Assembly (NCBI RefSeq): GCF_001375515.1 | Contig: NZ_CTDX01000012.1 | Location: forward strand, 1-64,000 | Reading direction: 5' to 3' | DNA from: Bacillus kwashiorkori | Lineage (GTDB): Bacteria; Bacillota; Bacilli; Bacillales; Caldibacillaceae | DNA length: 64,000 bases | Shown: positions 34,628 through 44,112 of the stretch, one piece after another | Position numbering within the stretch: the stretch's first letter is position 1 | How the letters are laid out: the number at the start of each line of letters is the position of its first letter | The notes under the pieces: generated by a model | The model's input: the letters and a program-made list of their open reading frames with translations, nothing else | Told to the model about the DNA's origin: nothing | Database searches by the model: none | Position numbers and translations under genes: made by a program

Positions 34628-35920
34628 TTAATTCTCTTCATTGGATAGTTTTAAAATATCTAATAGTCTAAAGAATAAGCTTAAAATAATCGCAATAATG
34701 GTTGCAAGCCCCATTCCCTTTATTTCTACCGGTCCGATATAAATGGTCGCGCCACTAATGCCAATTACTAAAACAATTAATGATAAAATCATATTTTGCG
34801 AGTTCGCATAATTTACATTTGCCTCTACTAACATTCTAATTCCGCTAATCGCAATCATACCAAATAGGAGCAAGGAAATACCGCCCATAACTGGACTTGG
34901 AACAGCACTGATCAAAGCGGAAAATTTTCCAAAGAAGGAAATAATAATCGCAATAATCGCCGCCCCGCCAATAATCCATGTAGAATACACTCTCGTTATC
35001 GCTAATACACCGATATTTTCCCCGTACGTTGTATTAGGCGTCGAACCGACCAAACTCGATATAATAGTAGATACTCCATTTCCGATAAAGGAGTGGTCGA
35101 GTCCAGGATTTTTTACTAAATCTTTTTGAACAATATTACCAGTAACAACTAAATGACCAATATGTTCTGGAATAAGTACTAGCGCAGCAGGTAAGATAAT
35201 TAAGATATCCGACCAGTTAAATTTCATTTGGTAAAACTGTGGTAATGATACGGTTGCAGCATTTTGGACACTAGAAAAATCCACTAACCCAAAGAAATAG
35301 GCAATAATATAGCCGCTAACAAAGCCGATTAAGATAGGAATAATTTTTAAAAATCCGCGCATTGTTACCCAACAAATAATGGTAATTGCCAATGTTAATA
35401 AAGATACCGTTAGAATATCTGGATCTGGTCGCCAATTACTGCCAGCATTATCAGGCGCAATTAAACCAGCCATCCCTGCCGCTACTGGTACAAGCTCTAA
35501 ACCAATAACTGCTACAATTGCTCCCATCGCTGCCGGAGGAAAAATGACATCAATCCATTTCGTTCCAGCATATTTAACAATAAGCCCAGCTAGTATGAGC
35601 ACGATTCCGACGACAAGAAACCCTGCTAACACATAAGAATAGCCTTCTACCCCTGTTCCTTTATACTTAAGCAAAACGGCACTAACTGGGGAAATAAAGG
35701 CGAAACTTGATCCTAAGTAAGCGGGAATTTTTCCTTTCGTAATGAATAGATAAAGTAATGTGCCGATTCCATTCATTAGTAAAATCGTTGCTGGATCCAC
35801 CCCGAATATAATTGGTACTAACACTGTTGAACCGAACATTGCAAATAAATGTTGAAAACTTAATGGTAAGCTTTGCCAAAATGGTAATCGTTCATCGACT
35901 TGTATTTCTCTTTGTCTCAT
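34628..35920 (-). CDS. pyrP: Uracil permease (NCS2 family)
   Basis: The 430-residue transporter begins with the family pattern ERLPFWQSLPLSFQHLFAMFG. It contains LIPEHIGHLVVTGNI, where the Glu binds uracil in UraA, and the later GSTPNTTYGENIGVLAITRV block. About 14 helices are seen. It imports uracil by proton symport. The leader carries a PyrR-binding loop and a terminator, as for B. subtilis pyrP. ATG follows GAGGAGAGG. No other pyr biosynthesis gene is adjacent, so it works as a separate salvage unit beside the codBA operon. Confidence 0.94.
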   Translation of the reverse strand: MRQREIQVDERLPFWQSLPLSFQHLFAMFGSTVLVPIIFGVDPATILLMNGIGTLLYLFITKGKIPAYLGSSFAFISPVSAVLLKYKGTGVEGYSYVLAGFLVVGIVLILAGLIVKYAGTKWIDVIFPPAAMGAIVAVIGLELVPVAAGMAGLIAPDNAGSNWRPDPDILTVSLLTLAITIICWVTMRGFLKIIPILIGFVSGYIIAYFFGLVDFSSVQNAATVSLPQFYQMKFNWSDILIILPAALVLIPEHIGHLVVTGNIVQKDLVKNPGLDHSFIGNGVSTIISSLVGSTPNTTYGENIGVLAITRVYSTWIIGGAAIIAIIISFFGKFSALISAVPSPVMGGISLLLFGMIAISGIRMLVEANVNYANSQNMILSLIVLVIGISGATIYIGPVEIKGMGLATIIAIILSLFFRLLDILKLSNEEN

Positions 35921-36046
35921 GAAATCCTCTCCTCACAATAGTTAGTAATAATCATCTTTTGACAAATGGATGACCTTTGAACGGCTGCAAGAAGTTGGAT
36001 ATACTTAAGTTTTAAAAAAGTCTGTTGAATTTTTGGAAATACGTAT

Positions 36047-36078
36047 AAAAAAACACCTTACCAGTAATTGGCAAGGTG
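36047..36078 (-). terminator. PyrR-controlled attenuator terminator before pyrP
   Basis: On the minus strand CACCTTGCCA pairs with TGGTAAGGTG and is followed by seven T residues. A second hairpin (ATGCCCAT with ATGGGCAT, 36084-36113) lies between it and the PyrR loop. Confidence 0.9.
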
Positions 36079-36144
36079 AGGGAATGCCCATGTAAATACC
36101 GTACTAATGGGCATAAAATTGTTGATCATTTATCACTACGATAA

Positions 36145-36174
36145 CCTTGCCAGCCTCACGGGACTGATATTAAA
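36145..36174 (-). promoter_or_regulatory. PyrR-binding element of the pyrP leader
   Basis: The minus strand reads CTTTAATATCAGTCCCGTGA then GGCTGGCAAGG, matching the PyrR recognition loop seen before codBA. With UMP-bound PyrR, termination is favoured. Confidence 0.92.
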
Positions 36175-36401
36175 GGTTCACATTCATTTGTCTTTGCTAT
36201 TATGGCAGGTATAACCGAAAAAGTCAACTTAAAAAATTAGTATATTTAATAATTATTATTTTAGTAGATTCAAAAGGAGTAACGATGTATGTTTCGGGGA
36301 AATAGATAAACTATATAACAAAATGTTTGTCTAATCCATTATGTTTTCAGTATTATAAAAAGTAATACTTAGATTATTTTATGAAATTAGGAGGATGTCT
36401 G

Positions 36402-37058
36402 ATGAGGGTGTTAAATAAAAAAAGCATTGCTGCAATAATGTTAGCGGTATTGTTATTACTATCTGGCTGCGGCACGAAAGGACAAGATAATAGTACAGAG
36501 GACAAAAAGAGTGGTGAAAATACAATGGATGCGGTGGAAAAAAATCCGATTGTTACGATTGAAATGGAAGACGGTGGAAAAATTGAAATGGAGTTATACC
36601 CTAATATCGCACCTAATACCGTGGCTAACTTTGTATCATTAGTTGAAGAAGGCTATTATGATGGAGTTATTTTTCACCGCGTTATTCCAGGCTTCATGGT
36701 TCAAGGTGGTGACCCACAAGGAACGGGTATGGGCGGCCCAGGATATCAAATCGCGGGGGAATTTTCGGCGAATGGTTTTGAGAATAATTTAAAACATGAA
36801 CGTGGTGTCGTATCCATGGCTAGGACACCAGATCCAAACTCCGCTGGTTCACAATTCTTTATTATGGTTGCGGAAGCCACTCATTTAGACGGAGAATATG
36901 CAGCCTTTGGGAAAGTTATATCAGGTATGGATGTTGTTGATGGAATTGTTAATGTGGAGCGGGATGCAAACGATAAGCCTCTGAAAGATCAAGTGATGAA
37001 AAAGGTTAAGGTAAATACGTTCGGTGTAACTTATCCAGAAGTGAAAAAAGTAGAGTAA
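36402..37058 (+). CDS. Lipoprotein cyclophilin peptidyl-prolyl isomerase
   Basis: The 218-residue protein has a lipoprotein signal ending LLSGCG, a short polar linker, and a cyclophilin domain (about residues 45-205). Active-site motifs are FHRVIPGFMVQGGDPQGTG, FENNLKHERGVVSMAR, and SAGSQFFIMV. It isomerises prolyl bonds, here on the outer face of the membrane, and likely assists folding of secreted proteins, as PrsA-type foldases do. The ATG after AGGAGG was chosen over a start 7 codons upstream. Monocistronic. Confidence 0.92.
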   Translation: MRVLNKKSIAAIMLAVLLLLSGCGTKGQDNSTEDKKSGENTMDAVEKNPIVTIEMEDGGKIEMELYPNIAPNTVANFVSLVEEGYYDGVIFHRVIPGFMVQGGDPQGTGMGGPGYQIAGEFSANGFENNLKHERGVVSMARTPDPNSAGSQFFIMVAEATHLDGEYAAFGKVISGMDVVDGIVNVERDANDKPLKDQVMKKVKVNTFGVTYPEVKKVE

Positions 37059-37106
37059 GGGGATACATATAAAATTCCATCTACCAAATGCATCATAAAT
37101 AATAAT

Positions 37107-37135
37107 ACCCAAGAATGTTGTAAGCATTCTTGGGT
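37107..37135. terminator. Terminator between cyclophilin and catalase genes
   Basis: ACCCAAGAATG pairs with CATTCTTGGGT over a 7-base loop, between convergent genes. T-runs are modest on both sides. Confidence 0.75.
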
Positions 37136-37175
37136 TAAACATTTACATTTTGTATAGCCATATTCATACAGTGGA

Positions 37176-38630
37176 TTATTTTACAGCTTCTGGTACTGGC
37201 AAACCTAATCCTTCTGCTACACGAGCACCGTATTCTGGATCTGCTTTATAAAAATGCTCAATTTGGCGTTGTTTAATTTCATCCAATGTTACTAGTTTCA
37301 TAGATGCTACAATATTATTTACAAGACGAGTTTTTTCTTCGTCACTCATTAAGCGGTATAAATCCCCAGCTTGCGTATAGTGGTCGTCAGAATCATAGCT
37401 TACACTATCAGCAACCCCACTCACTTCAAATGGTACAATTTTAGCATTTGGATCTTCTTTTGGTCCGTCAAAGCTATTTGGTTCATAATAGACAGAACCA
37501 CCACCATTTGTACTAGGATTCATAAAGCCATCTCGTTGATAGTTACTTGCAGGAACTTTTGGCTGATTAATTGGAAGCAAGTTAAAGTTCGCGCCGATAC
37601 GATAACGTTGAGTGTCATGATATGCAAATAGTCGACCTTGCAACATTTTGTCTGGTGATGTCTCTACCCCAGGAACTAATGTACCAGGTGAGAATGCTGC
37701 TTGTTCCACTTCGGCAAAATAGTTCTCCGGATTGCGATTAAGTACCATCTTACCAACTTCGATTAACGGATAATCTTTATGGGACCATACTTTTGTTACA
37801 TCAAATGGATCCCATTTGTACGTATTAGCATCTTCTAACGGCATAATTTGTACATATAATGTCCAAGACGGGTAGTCACCCTTTTCTATCGCATTATGCA
37901 AATCTTCAATATGATAATCTGGATTTTCTCCGGCAATTTTAGCTGCAAGCTCCGGATCCATATTTTTAACCCCTTGATCCGTTTTGAAGTGATACTTCAC
38001 CCAGACAGCTTCCCCTTCTGCATTCACCCATTTAAATGTGTGGCTTGCATATCCATTCATATGCCGCCATGTTAATGGCAGTCCACGATCACCGAATAAG
38101 TATGTAACTTGATGAAGAGATTCAGGTGATAAGCTCCAGAAATCCCATACAGCGGTTGGGTTTTTCAAATGTGTCTTTGGGTCACGCTTTTGTGTGTGTA
38201 TAAAGTCTGGGAATTTGATGGCATCACGAATAAAGAAAATAGGTGTATTGTTACCAACAATATCGTAGTTACCTTCTTCTGTGTAAAATTTTACAGCAAA
38301 ACCACGTGGGTCACGTACTGTATCTGCAGAACCTAGTTCCCCAGCAACAGTGGAAAAACGGATAAATAATGGTGTTCTTTTACCAACCCCGTTAAAAAGT
38401 TTTGCTTTCGTATATGGTGACATATCATTAGTTACTTCAAAATAACCATGAGCCCCGCCACCTTTCGCATGAACTACTCGCTCTGGTACTCGCTCACGAT
38501 TGAAATGTGCTAGTTTTTCCAATAAATGTACATCTTGAATTAATGTTGGGCCTCTAGAACCGGCAGTAATTGAATTTTGGTTGTCTCCAACAGGAGCACC
38601 CCAACTAGTTGTTAAACGGTTATTAACCAC
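37176..38630 (-). CDS. katA: Vegetative catalase
   Basis: The 484-residue heme catalase has the N-terminal catalytic signature [22 protein letters not shown] (His in the AKGGGAHG block), then [26 protein letters not shown]. The heme-binding Tyr lies in [14 protein letters not shown]. It dismutates hydrogen peroxide. Size matches clade 3 small-subunit monofunctional catalases. The start is GTG after GGGGTGATG. A PerR-type box and sigma-A-like promoter precede it, so peroxide induction is likely. Monocistronic. Confidence 0.96.
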   Translation of the reverse strand: MVNNRLTTSWGAPVGDNQNSITAGSRGPTLIQDVHLLEKLAHFNRERVPERVVHAKGGGAHGYFEVTNDMSPYTKAKLFNGVGKRTPLFIRFSTVAGELGSADTVRDPRGFAVKFYTEEGNYDIVGNNTPIFFIRDAIKFPDFIHTQKRDPKTHLKNPTAVWDFWSLSPESLHQVTYLFGDRGLPLTWRHMNGYASHTFKWVNAEGEAVWVKYHFKTDQGVKNMDPELAAKIAGENPDYHIEDLHNAIEKGDYPSWTLYVQIMPLEDANTYKWDPFDVTKVWSHKDYPLIEVGKMVLNRNPENYFAEVEQAAFSPGTLVPGVETSPDKMLQGRLFAYHDTQRYRIGANFNLLPINQPKVPASNYQRDGFMNPSTNGGGSVYYEPNSFDGPKEDPNAKIVPFEVSGVADSVSYDSDDHYTQAGDLYRLMSDEEKTRLVNNIVASMKLVTLDEIKQRQIEHFYKADPEYGARVAEGLGLPVPEAVK

Positions 38631-38661
38631 TTACATCACCCCTCTATTATTATCAAACTCT

Positions 38662-38689
38662 ATCATACCAAATTTAATATAAAAATCAA
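38662..38689 (-). promoter_or_regulatory. Probable sigma-A promoter of katA
   Basis: The minus strand has TTGATT, 16 bases, then TATGAT, about 32 bases before the GTG start. This lies just downstream of the PerR-type box. Confidence 0.65.
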
Positions 38690-38696
38690 TACTTTA

Positions 38697-38711
38697 TTAT
38701 AATAATTTTAA
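38697..38711 (-). promoter_or_regulatory. PerR-type operator upstream of katA
   Basis: TTATAATAATTTTAA on the plus strand differs from the PerR consensus TTATAATNATTATAA at one position. It lies 7 bases upstream of the katA -35 region, where PerR could block polymerase until peroxide is sensed. Confidence 0.65.
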
Positions 38712-38794
38712 ATTAGAACTTATTATTACGTAACTGAAACTAACTTTAGTATAAATGTTACTACCAGAAAATACAAATAAAACGCATCTTACAA

Positions 38795-38836
38795 CAAAAA
38801 ACCCTAGCAAATGTTTTGCTTAACAATTGCTAGGGT
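38795..38836 (-). terminator. Terminator of pepT
   Basis: ACCCTAGCAA pairs with TTGCTAGGGT; on the minus strand six T residues follow directly. Confidence 0.88.
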
Positions 38837-38930
38837 GGGAGATATTATCATTTGCGGTCAACTAATTGATAATAATAATTATCCTTTTAACAAGTTATTC
38901 ACCTTTTAAATGAAAATAACAGACTTAACG

Positions 38931-40166
38931 TTAGTTCGCTTTTTCTTCAAAAATTTTCGCGATTTCAATGATCACTTCGGTAGCTTTTACCATCGTTTCG
39001 GCTGATACGTACTCAAACTTGCCATGCATATTTTCCCCGCCAGCGAAAATATTTGGTGTAGGTAGCCCCATGAAGGAAAGTTGGGAACCATCCGTACCGC
39101 CGCGAACAGGTTCGATAACAGGTTCAATTTGTAGTCGCTTCATTGCTTCATAAGCATTATCAAATACTTCTTTGACTGGTTCAATCTTTTCGCGCATGTT
39201 GTAATATTGGTCTTTCAAGTCTATAATAAGCGTGTCTTTCCCGTATTTATCTTGTAATTTTTCAACGACATTCGTTAATGTAGCTTTTTTCGCTTCAAAT
39301 TTATTTCGGTCATGGTCACGAATAATATAGTACAAATTTGTTTTTTCCACATCACCAGAAAAGGATAATAAGTGGTAAAATCCTTCATATCCTTCTGTGA
39401 ATTCTGGAGCTTCTTCTGTTGGTAGTAGGCTGTTTAATTCCATTCCAATTTTAATCGAGTTGACCATTTTATTTTTCGCAGAACCAGGGTGGATATTGTT
39501 GCCTTTAATCGTAATTTTTGCAGCGGCGGCGTTGAAGCTTTCATATTGAAGTTCCCCAAGAGGACCACCATCCATCGTATATGCATATTTTGCATTGAAT
39601 CGTTCCACATCAAATTTGTGTGGACCTCTACCTATTTCTTCATCAGGCGTAAAGGCTACGCGGATTTCTCCGTGTTTAATTTCGGGATGTTGAATGAAAT
39701 ATTCCATTGCTGTCATAATTTCCGCAATTCCGGCCTTATCATCTGCTCCGAGTAAAGTTGTCCCGTCAGTTGTTATTAATGTTTGCCCAACGTAATTTTT
39801 TAAGTTAGGAAATGCATCGGGAGATAACACAATCCCTAAATCTTTATTTAAAATGATTTCCCCGCCATCATAGTTTTCGTGAATTTGTGGGTTTACATTT
39901 TTACCGGTAAAATCAGTAGCGGTATCAACATGAGCTAAAAAGCCAATTGTCGGGACATCTTTATTTGTATTGGCTGGTAAAGTTGCCATTACATAGCCAT
40001 TTTCATCTATTGATACATCTTTCATACCGATTTCTTTTAATTCTTCTACTAACAATTTTAATAAATCCCATTGTCCAGGAGTGGAAGGGCAAGTTTGGCT
40101 ATCTTCGTTAGATTGTGTGTCTACTTTCGCATATGTAATTAATCGGTTAATTAAAGCTTCTTTCAC
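38931..40166 (-). CDS. pepT: Peptidase T (tripeptide aminopeptidase)
   Basis: The 411-residue M20 metallopeptidase has the metal-ligand motifs [34 protein letters not shown] (catalytic Glu), YTMDGG, and a late His in [10 protein letters not shown]. The dimerisation/lid domain (about 208-320) is present. It cleaves the N-terminal residue from tripeptides in the cytosol. Start is GTG after AGGAGATG; the length matches B. subtilis and E. coli PepT. Monocistronic. Confidence 0.96.
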   Translation of the reverse strand: MKEALINRLITYAKVDTQSNEDSQTCPSTPGQWDLLKLLVEELKEIGMKDVSIDENGYVMATLPANTNKDVPTIGFLAHVDTATDFTGKNVNPQIHENYDGGEIILNKDLGIVLSPDAFPNLKNYVGQTLITTDGTTLLGADDKAGIAEIMTAMEYFIQHPEIKHGEIRVAFTPDEEIGRGPHKFDVERFNAKYAYTMDGGPLGELQYESFNAAAAKITIKGNNIHPGSAKNKMVNSIKIGMELNSLLPTEEAPEFTEGYEGFYHLLSFSGDVEKTNLYYIIRDHDRNKFEAKKATLTNVVEKLQDKYGKDTLIIDLKDQYYNMREKIEPVKEVFDNAYEAMKRLQIEPVIEPVRGGTDGSQLSFMGLPTPNIFAGGENMHGKFEYVSAETMVKATEVIIEIAKIFEEKAN

Positions 40167-40473
40167 TTTGCTTCATCTCCTAAAAATTTTAGTTTTATCA
40201 TAACACTTTTTATCTTTTTTATGAAGTTAAAATTTTATGTCTGTTTCAGAAAGAAAATCAATGTTGGCTGCTAGCAGTTAAACAACTCACTTAAAAACTT
40301 CGAGAAAGCTCCATAATGATTCGATTCTTTTACTAGAGTAAAAATGGGTAATCTATTCGCTTTTATAGCCATCTGAAAAAAATTACGTTAGAATATTATT
40401 CGTGAACATTTTGAGTTACGAAATATTTTTACCCATTTACCCTACTAAAATACAAACTAAAAGGAGACATACG
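40167..40473. other. Divergent intergenic region, nothing recognised
   Basis: This gap between the pepT start and the ABC exporter start must hold both promoters. No operator or riboswitch was recognised. Confidence 0.4.
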
Positions 40474-42189
40474 ATGATTCGTCGATTTCTATCTTATTAT
40501 AAGCCACATAAAAAGTTATTTACGATTGACTTTACGAGTGCGGTAATCGTCGCTATATTGGAGCTTGCTTTTCCAATTGCAGTGCAGTGGTTTATTGATG
40601 ATTTGCTGCCGTCTGGAAATTGGACCGCTGTAATTTCTGTTAGTGCTGGATTGCTTACTTTTTATATTATGAGCACTTTTTTACAATATATTGTTAATTA
40701 TTTAGGGCATAAATTGGGGATTAACATTGAAACAGATATGCGCAGCCAGCTTTTTAACCATGTACAACGACAATCTTTCCGCTTTTTTGATAACACGAAA
40801 ACAGGCCATGTCATGAGTCGTATTACGAACGACCTATTTGATATTGGTGAACTTGCTCACCACGGACCTGAGGACTTCTTTATTGCAATTATGACTTTAG
40901 TTGGTGCATTTTGGATTATGCTAACTGTCAATGTTCAGCTAGCATTAGTAACGATTATTGTCATCCCCTTCCTCGTCTGGGTAATTACTTTTTGTAATAT
41001 TCGCATGAACCGTGCTTGGAAGAAGATGTATGAAAAAATTGCGGACGTTAATGCTCGCGTAGAAGATAGTGTATCCGGAGTACGGGTTGTACAATCATTT
41101 ACAAATGAGAATTACGAGATTAATAGATTTTCCACAGATAATAAAAAGTTTCGCAAGGCAAAACTAGAGGCATATAAAGTAATGGCATATACGAATTCAA
41201 GTATCTATATGATGACTCGTTTTGTTACACTTGTGGTGCTAGTTGTCGGGGCTTGGTTAAGTTTTAATGACCAGTTATCTTATGGGGAGCTAGTAGGATT
41301 TGTATTATATGTTAATGTGCTGTTTAAGCCAGTTGATAAAATAAGTGCGTTAATGGAGTTATATCCAAAGGGTATGGCTGGATTCAAACGTTTTACCGAG
41401 TTAATTGATACCGAACCTGATGTAGTGGATCGTACCGATGCGGTGGAGGTTCCGTTTTTGCGCGGTGATATTGACTTCCATAATGTATCATTCCGCTATG
41501 AAAATAATAAGTCTGTATTAAATCAAATTAATTTGTCGATTGAAGCAGGACAAACTGTTGCCTTTGTTGGCCCATCTGGTGCTGGAAAAACAACTATTTG
41601 CTCGCTTATTCCCAGATTTTATGATGTCAATGAAGGCAGTATAACTATTGATGGAATCGATGTGCGGGAGATGACGAAGCAATCATTACGTTCGCAAATC
41701 GGTATTGTACAACAAGATGTGTTTTTATTTACTGGGACATTAAAGGAAAATATTGCATACGGCAAATTGAATGCAACTGATGAAGAAATCATTGAAGCGG
41801 CAAGACGAGCTCATTTAGTGGATTTTATTGCTTCATTACCTGATGGGTTAGAAACACAAGTTGGTGAACGAGGTATGAAGCTATCTGGAGGGCAAAAGCA
41901 ACGAATTGCTATTGCAAGGATGTTTTTGAAAAACCCGCCGATTCTCATTTTGGATGAAGCAACATCTGCTTTAGATACAGAAACAGAAATGATTATTCAA
42001 CAAGCATTGAACGAATTAGCAGAAAATCGTACCACCTTAGTTATCGCCCACAGATTGGCAACGATTCGCGGTGCAGATAAAATTATCGTCGTTACGGAAG
42101 AAGGAATTTCCGAAGAAGGAACCCATGATGAACTAATTAACAGGGGCGGAATCTTTGCGAAATTGCATGAAGTACAATTTCAGCGTTAA
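40474..42189 (+). CDS. ABC exporter, MsbA/LmrA type
   Basis: The 571-residue half-transporter has six transmembrane helices (to about 320) and a C-terminal ATPase: Walker A GPSGAGKTT, signature KLSGGQKQR and Walker B ILILDEATSALD, with the H-loop IAHRLAT. All catalytic motifs are intact, so it can work as a homodimer. Closest in size and sequence pattern to B. subtilis YwjA-like exporters. Substrate could be lipid or drug. The ATG after AAAAGGAG gives the normal family N-terminus (IRRFLSYYKPHKKLF); a longer GTG frame lacks a ribosome site. Single gene with its own terminator. Confidence 0.9.
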   Translation: MIRRFLSYYKPHKKLFTIDFTSAVIVAILELAFPIAVQWFIDDLLPSGNWTAVISVSAGLLTFYIMSTFLQYIVNYLGHKLGINIETDMRSQLFNHVQRQSFRFFDNTKTGHVMSRITNDLFDIGELAHHGPEDFFIAIMTLVGAFWIMLTVNVQLALVTIIVIPFLVWVITFCNIRMNRAWKKMYEKIADVNARVEDSVSGVRVVQSFTNENYEINRFSTDNKKFRKAKLEAYKVMAYTNSSIYMMTRFVTLVVLVVGAWLSFNDQLSYGELVGFVLYVNVLFKPVDKISALMELYPKGMAGFKRFTELIDTEPDVVDRTDAVEVPFLRGDIDFHNVSFRYENNKSVLNQINLSIEAGQTVAFVGPSGAGKTTICSLIPRFYDVNEGSITIDGIDVREMTKQSLRSQIGIVQQDVFLFTGTLKENIAYGKLNATDEEIIEAARRAHLVDFIASLPDGLETQVGERGMKLSGGQKQRIAIARMFLKNPPILILDEATSALDTETEMIIQQALNELAENRTTLVIAHRLATIRGADKIIVVTEEGISEEGTHDELINRGGIFAKLHEVQFQR

Positions 42190-42203
42190 TTAATTGATTA
42201 TAA

Positions 42204-42251
42204 AAACGGTCCTTTATTTCTTGAATTAAATAAAGAAATAAATGACCGTTT
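42204..42251 (+). terminator. Terminator of the ABC exporter gene
   Basis: AAACGGTC pairs with GACCGTTT, extended by the inner stem TATTTCTT with AAGAAATA. Confidence 0.8.
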
Positions 42252-42358
42252 CCTTTCAGATGAGCATATTTGGAAACATTGTCGCTTTAAGTTAATAACG
42301 TAGCTTAGCTTGCATAAGATTCATAACAATAACCCTTTCGAATGGAGCATTAGGAAAA

Positions 42359-42724
42359 CTAATTTGGTCTAGACGTGTGTTGAATTCCATAAATATACCA
42401 GTTACTGTGATTTTCATTTCTACTGTATCGAACACCATAAAGTTGATCTAGTTGAATTAAATTATAGACTCTTTCATCATCCACTTGAAAAATAAATTCA
42501 TGTTCATCGCCTGGTAAATAATATCCTTCTGGTATATATCCTTGTAAGAAAAAATAACCTTTTGGATCCTCTTCAAACTCTAAATCCATCCACTTTTTCA
42601 CAAAAATAATATCTGAAATTCTAGCTTCGTTATGTTCTTTATCCTTATTAGAGATACTTATGAAGAAAAGAACGGACAGGCATATGGTAAATATAAGCGT
42701 GAGCAATAACAACCGTTTTTTCAT
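42359..42724 (-). CDS. Small signal-anchored protein, unknown
   Basis: About 121 residues. A basic start and hydrophobic segment (MKKRLLLLTLIFTICLSVLF) form a signal anchor. The rest is a polar, aromatic-rich domain (EEDPKGYFFLQGYIPEGYYL, HSNWYIYGIQH). No cysteine lipobox is seen. GGAATAGAG lies before the chosen ATG. No family is recognised. A one-gene unit on present evidence. Confidence 0.6.
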   Translation of the reverse strand: MKKRLLLLTLIFTICLSVLFFISISNKDKEHNEARISDIIFVKKWMDLEFEEDPKGYFFLQGYIPEGYYLPGDEHEFIFQVDDERVYNLIQLDQLYGVRYSRNENHSNWYIYGIQHTSRPN

Positions 42725-43069
42725 GATTATCTCTATTCCTTTCATTTCGCTTAAGGCACAAAAAAGTGGAATGTTTGTACCTTGCGCGTTATTTATTATT
42801 CTTTCACTAGATTCAAATTCTGCAATATAATAATATAACCAAATTTTATCATTGCATATAGGTTTTCCAGGGATAGACAGGTGTGGTTATAAATTATAAA
42901 TAACTGTTAATTTTAATTTTTATTCCAGAATAACAAAAATCTTTGTGCCTAAAGTATAATTATTTTCATCTTCGTTCTCATTGAATCTATTATTATAGCT
43001 ATTCCATAAAGATAAATTTGAAGAACTCATCGTTAAACTTTCCTTTGGATATTATAATAATTAATAGGG
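42725..43069. other. AT-rich intergenic region
   Basis: No gene with a ribosome site is seen between the signal-anchored protein gene and the small peptide gene. Confidence 0.35.
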
Positions 43070-43144
43070 TTAATAATTCTTGTAAATCATGCCTAGAACA
43101 AGTAAAAAAATAAATGGGAACTTTTTTATGTTGAGCTTAACCAT
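43070..43144 (-). CDS. 24-residue hydrophobic peptide
   Basis: The frame MVKLNIKKFPFIFLLVLGMI ending YKNY starts 7 bases after a strong GAGGAG ribosome site. A basic N-terminus followed by one membrane-spanning segment (PFIFLLVLGMIY) is typical of small membrane peptides. It could be a type I toxin, a transporter-associated peptide or a signal peptide fragment. No antisense RNA or partner is recognised. Confidence 0.45.
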   Translation of the reverse strand: MVKLNIKKFPFIFLLVLGMIYKNY

Positions 43145-43439
43145 ATTAATTCTCCTCTCATATTTTTAATGCCTTAAACATGGATAGTAACCAACGATAA
43201 ATGGGGTACCTTAATTGTTAACGTTTTCAATCGTGATGTTATTAAACATAAATTAATTATAATATCTTTATATAAATATATTATTATAGTATCACAAATG
43301 AATTAATAATACCATTTATTTAAAAAAATTTAATAAATTCCCAAAGGAAAAAGTTCTTTTAAAAACTTATAGGAAGTATGGGTAATTATTTAGTTGAGAA
43401 AAATAGAGCAGGATAACAAAAATTACAGAAAAAAGAGAG
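43145..43439. other. AT-rich intergenic region
   Basis: Very AT-rich, probably holding the promoter of the small peptide gene. Nothing else is recognised. Confidence 0.35.
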
Positions 43440-43485
43440 AACAGTGGATTTCAATAAATACTCATTGTTGATCTGCTGTTTTTTA
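43440..43485 (+). terminator. Weak terminator-like hairpin
   Basis: AACAG pairs with CTGTT with further partial pairing inward, followed by six T residues. No plus-strand gene ends just before it. Confidence 0.4.
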
Positions 43486-43555
43486 TCTAATAAGTGAAAG
43501 AATACTGTATATATTAAACTTATTTTATTATTCCAATCTAATAGTTGAAGTTTAA

Positions 43556-43957
43556 GTGAAACCAGACCATTCCTTTGTTCCTTTAGATGAAGGGGTGGTG
43601 AACCTCCATCAACAAATTAAACAAGCCTATAAGCAACAAATAGGAGGGGCAGATTTGAATGAGTTCCATCTGTCACGGATTTTGAAGAATGGCTTTATCA
43701 CTTATCGGGGCAATCGGTTAGACTTTGCCAATACGATTGAATCTAGTAAACAAGCAATAGCAACCATTATAGCCGACCGCATGAAATCCGTTTGGGTCGA
43801 GGAAGTGGATTTTTTTGATGCGATATTTCTCGCAGGAGGTGGGGGGATTTATTTGAACTTGTTATCCAGCCCCACTTTGATAATCGCTTAAAGTACATTA
43901 ACGAGAGTCAATTTGCCAATACGATTGGCTATTTACGATTAGGAAAATTGCAATTGT
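43556..43957 (+). pseudogene. C-terminal remnant of a ParM/StbA-type actin-like protein
   Basis: From a GTG without a ribosome site the frame reads to FFDAIFLAGGGG, the conserved C-terminal phosphate-loop block of plasmid ParM/StbA/Alp actins. Upstream motifs such as SKQAIATIIADRMKSVW also fit. The N-terminal two thirds of the roughly 390-residue family are missing. At a run of six G (43841-43846) the frame shifts; one extra G would restore DLFELVIQPHFDNRLKYINE and onward. The gene is therefore both truncated and frameshifted. It probably derives from an integrated plasmid. Confidence 0.65.
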
Positions 43958-43961
43958 CGAT

Positions 43962-44029
43962 TTATGCGCGAACTCCCACGTTATGCGCGGATTTTTCAAT
44001 TTATGCGCAAACTCCCCCTTATTATGCGC
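43962..44029. repeat. Four iteron-like TTATGCGC direct repeats
   Basis: TTATGCGC occurs at 43962, 43981, 44001 and 44022, spaced 19, 20 and 21 bases, about two helical turns. Units one and three also share the following CGAACTCCC / CAAACTCCC. All copies have the same orientation. They lie directly after the ParM-like remnant. Confidence 0.85.
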
Positions 44030-44112
44030 GCATTTTTTTAGCTGTAACTAGTGGAGAATAAGGAAAAATCCCACTAATTTAGTTAGTTACTACACTCTAA
44101 TAATTTACCAAT

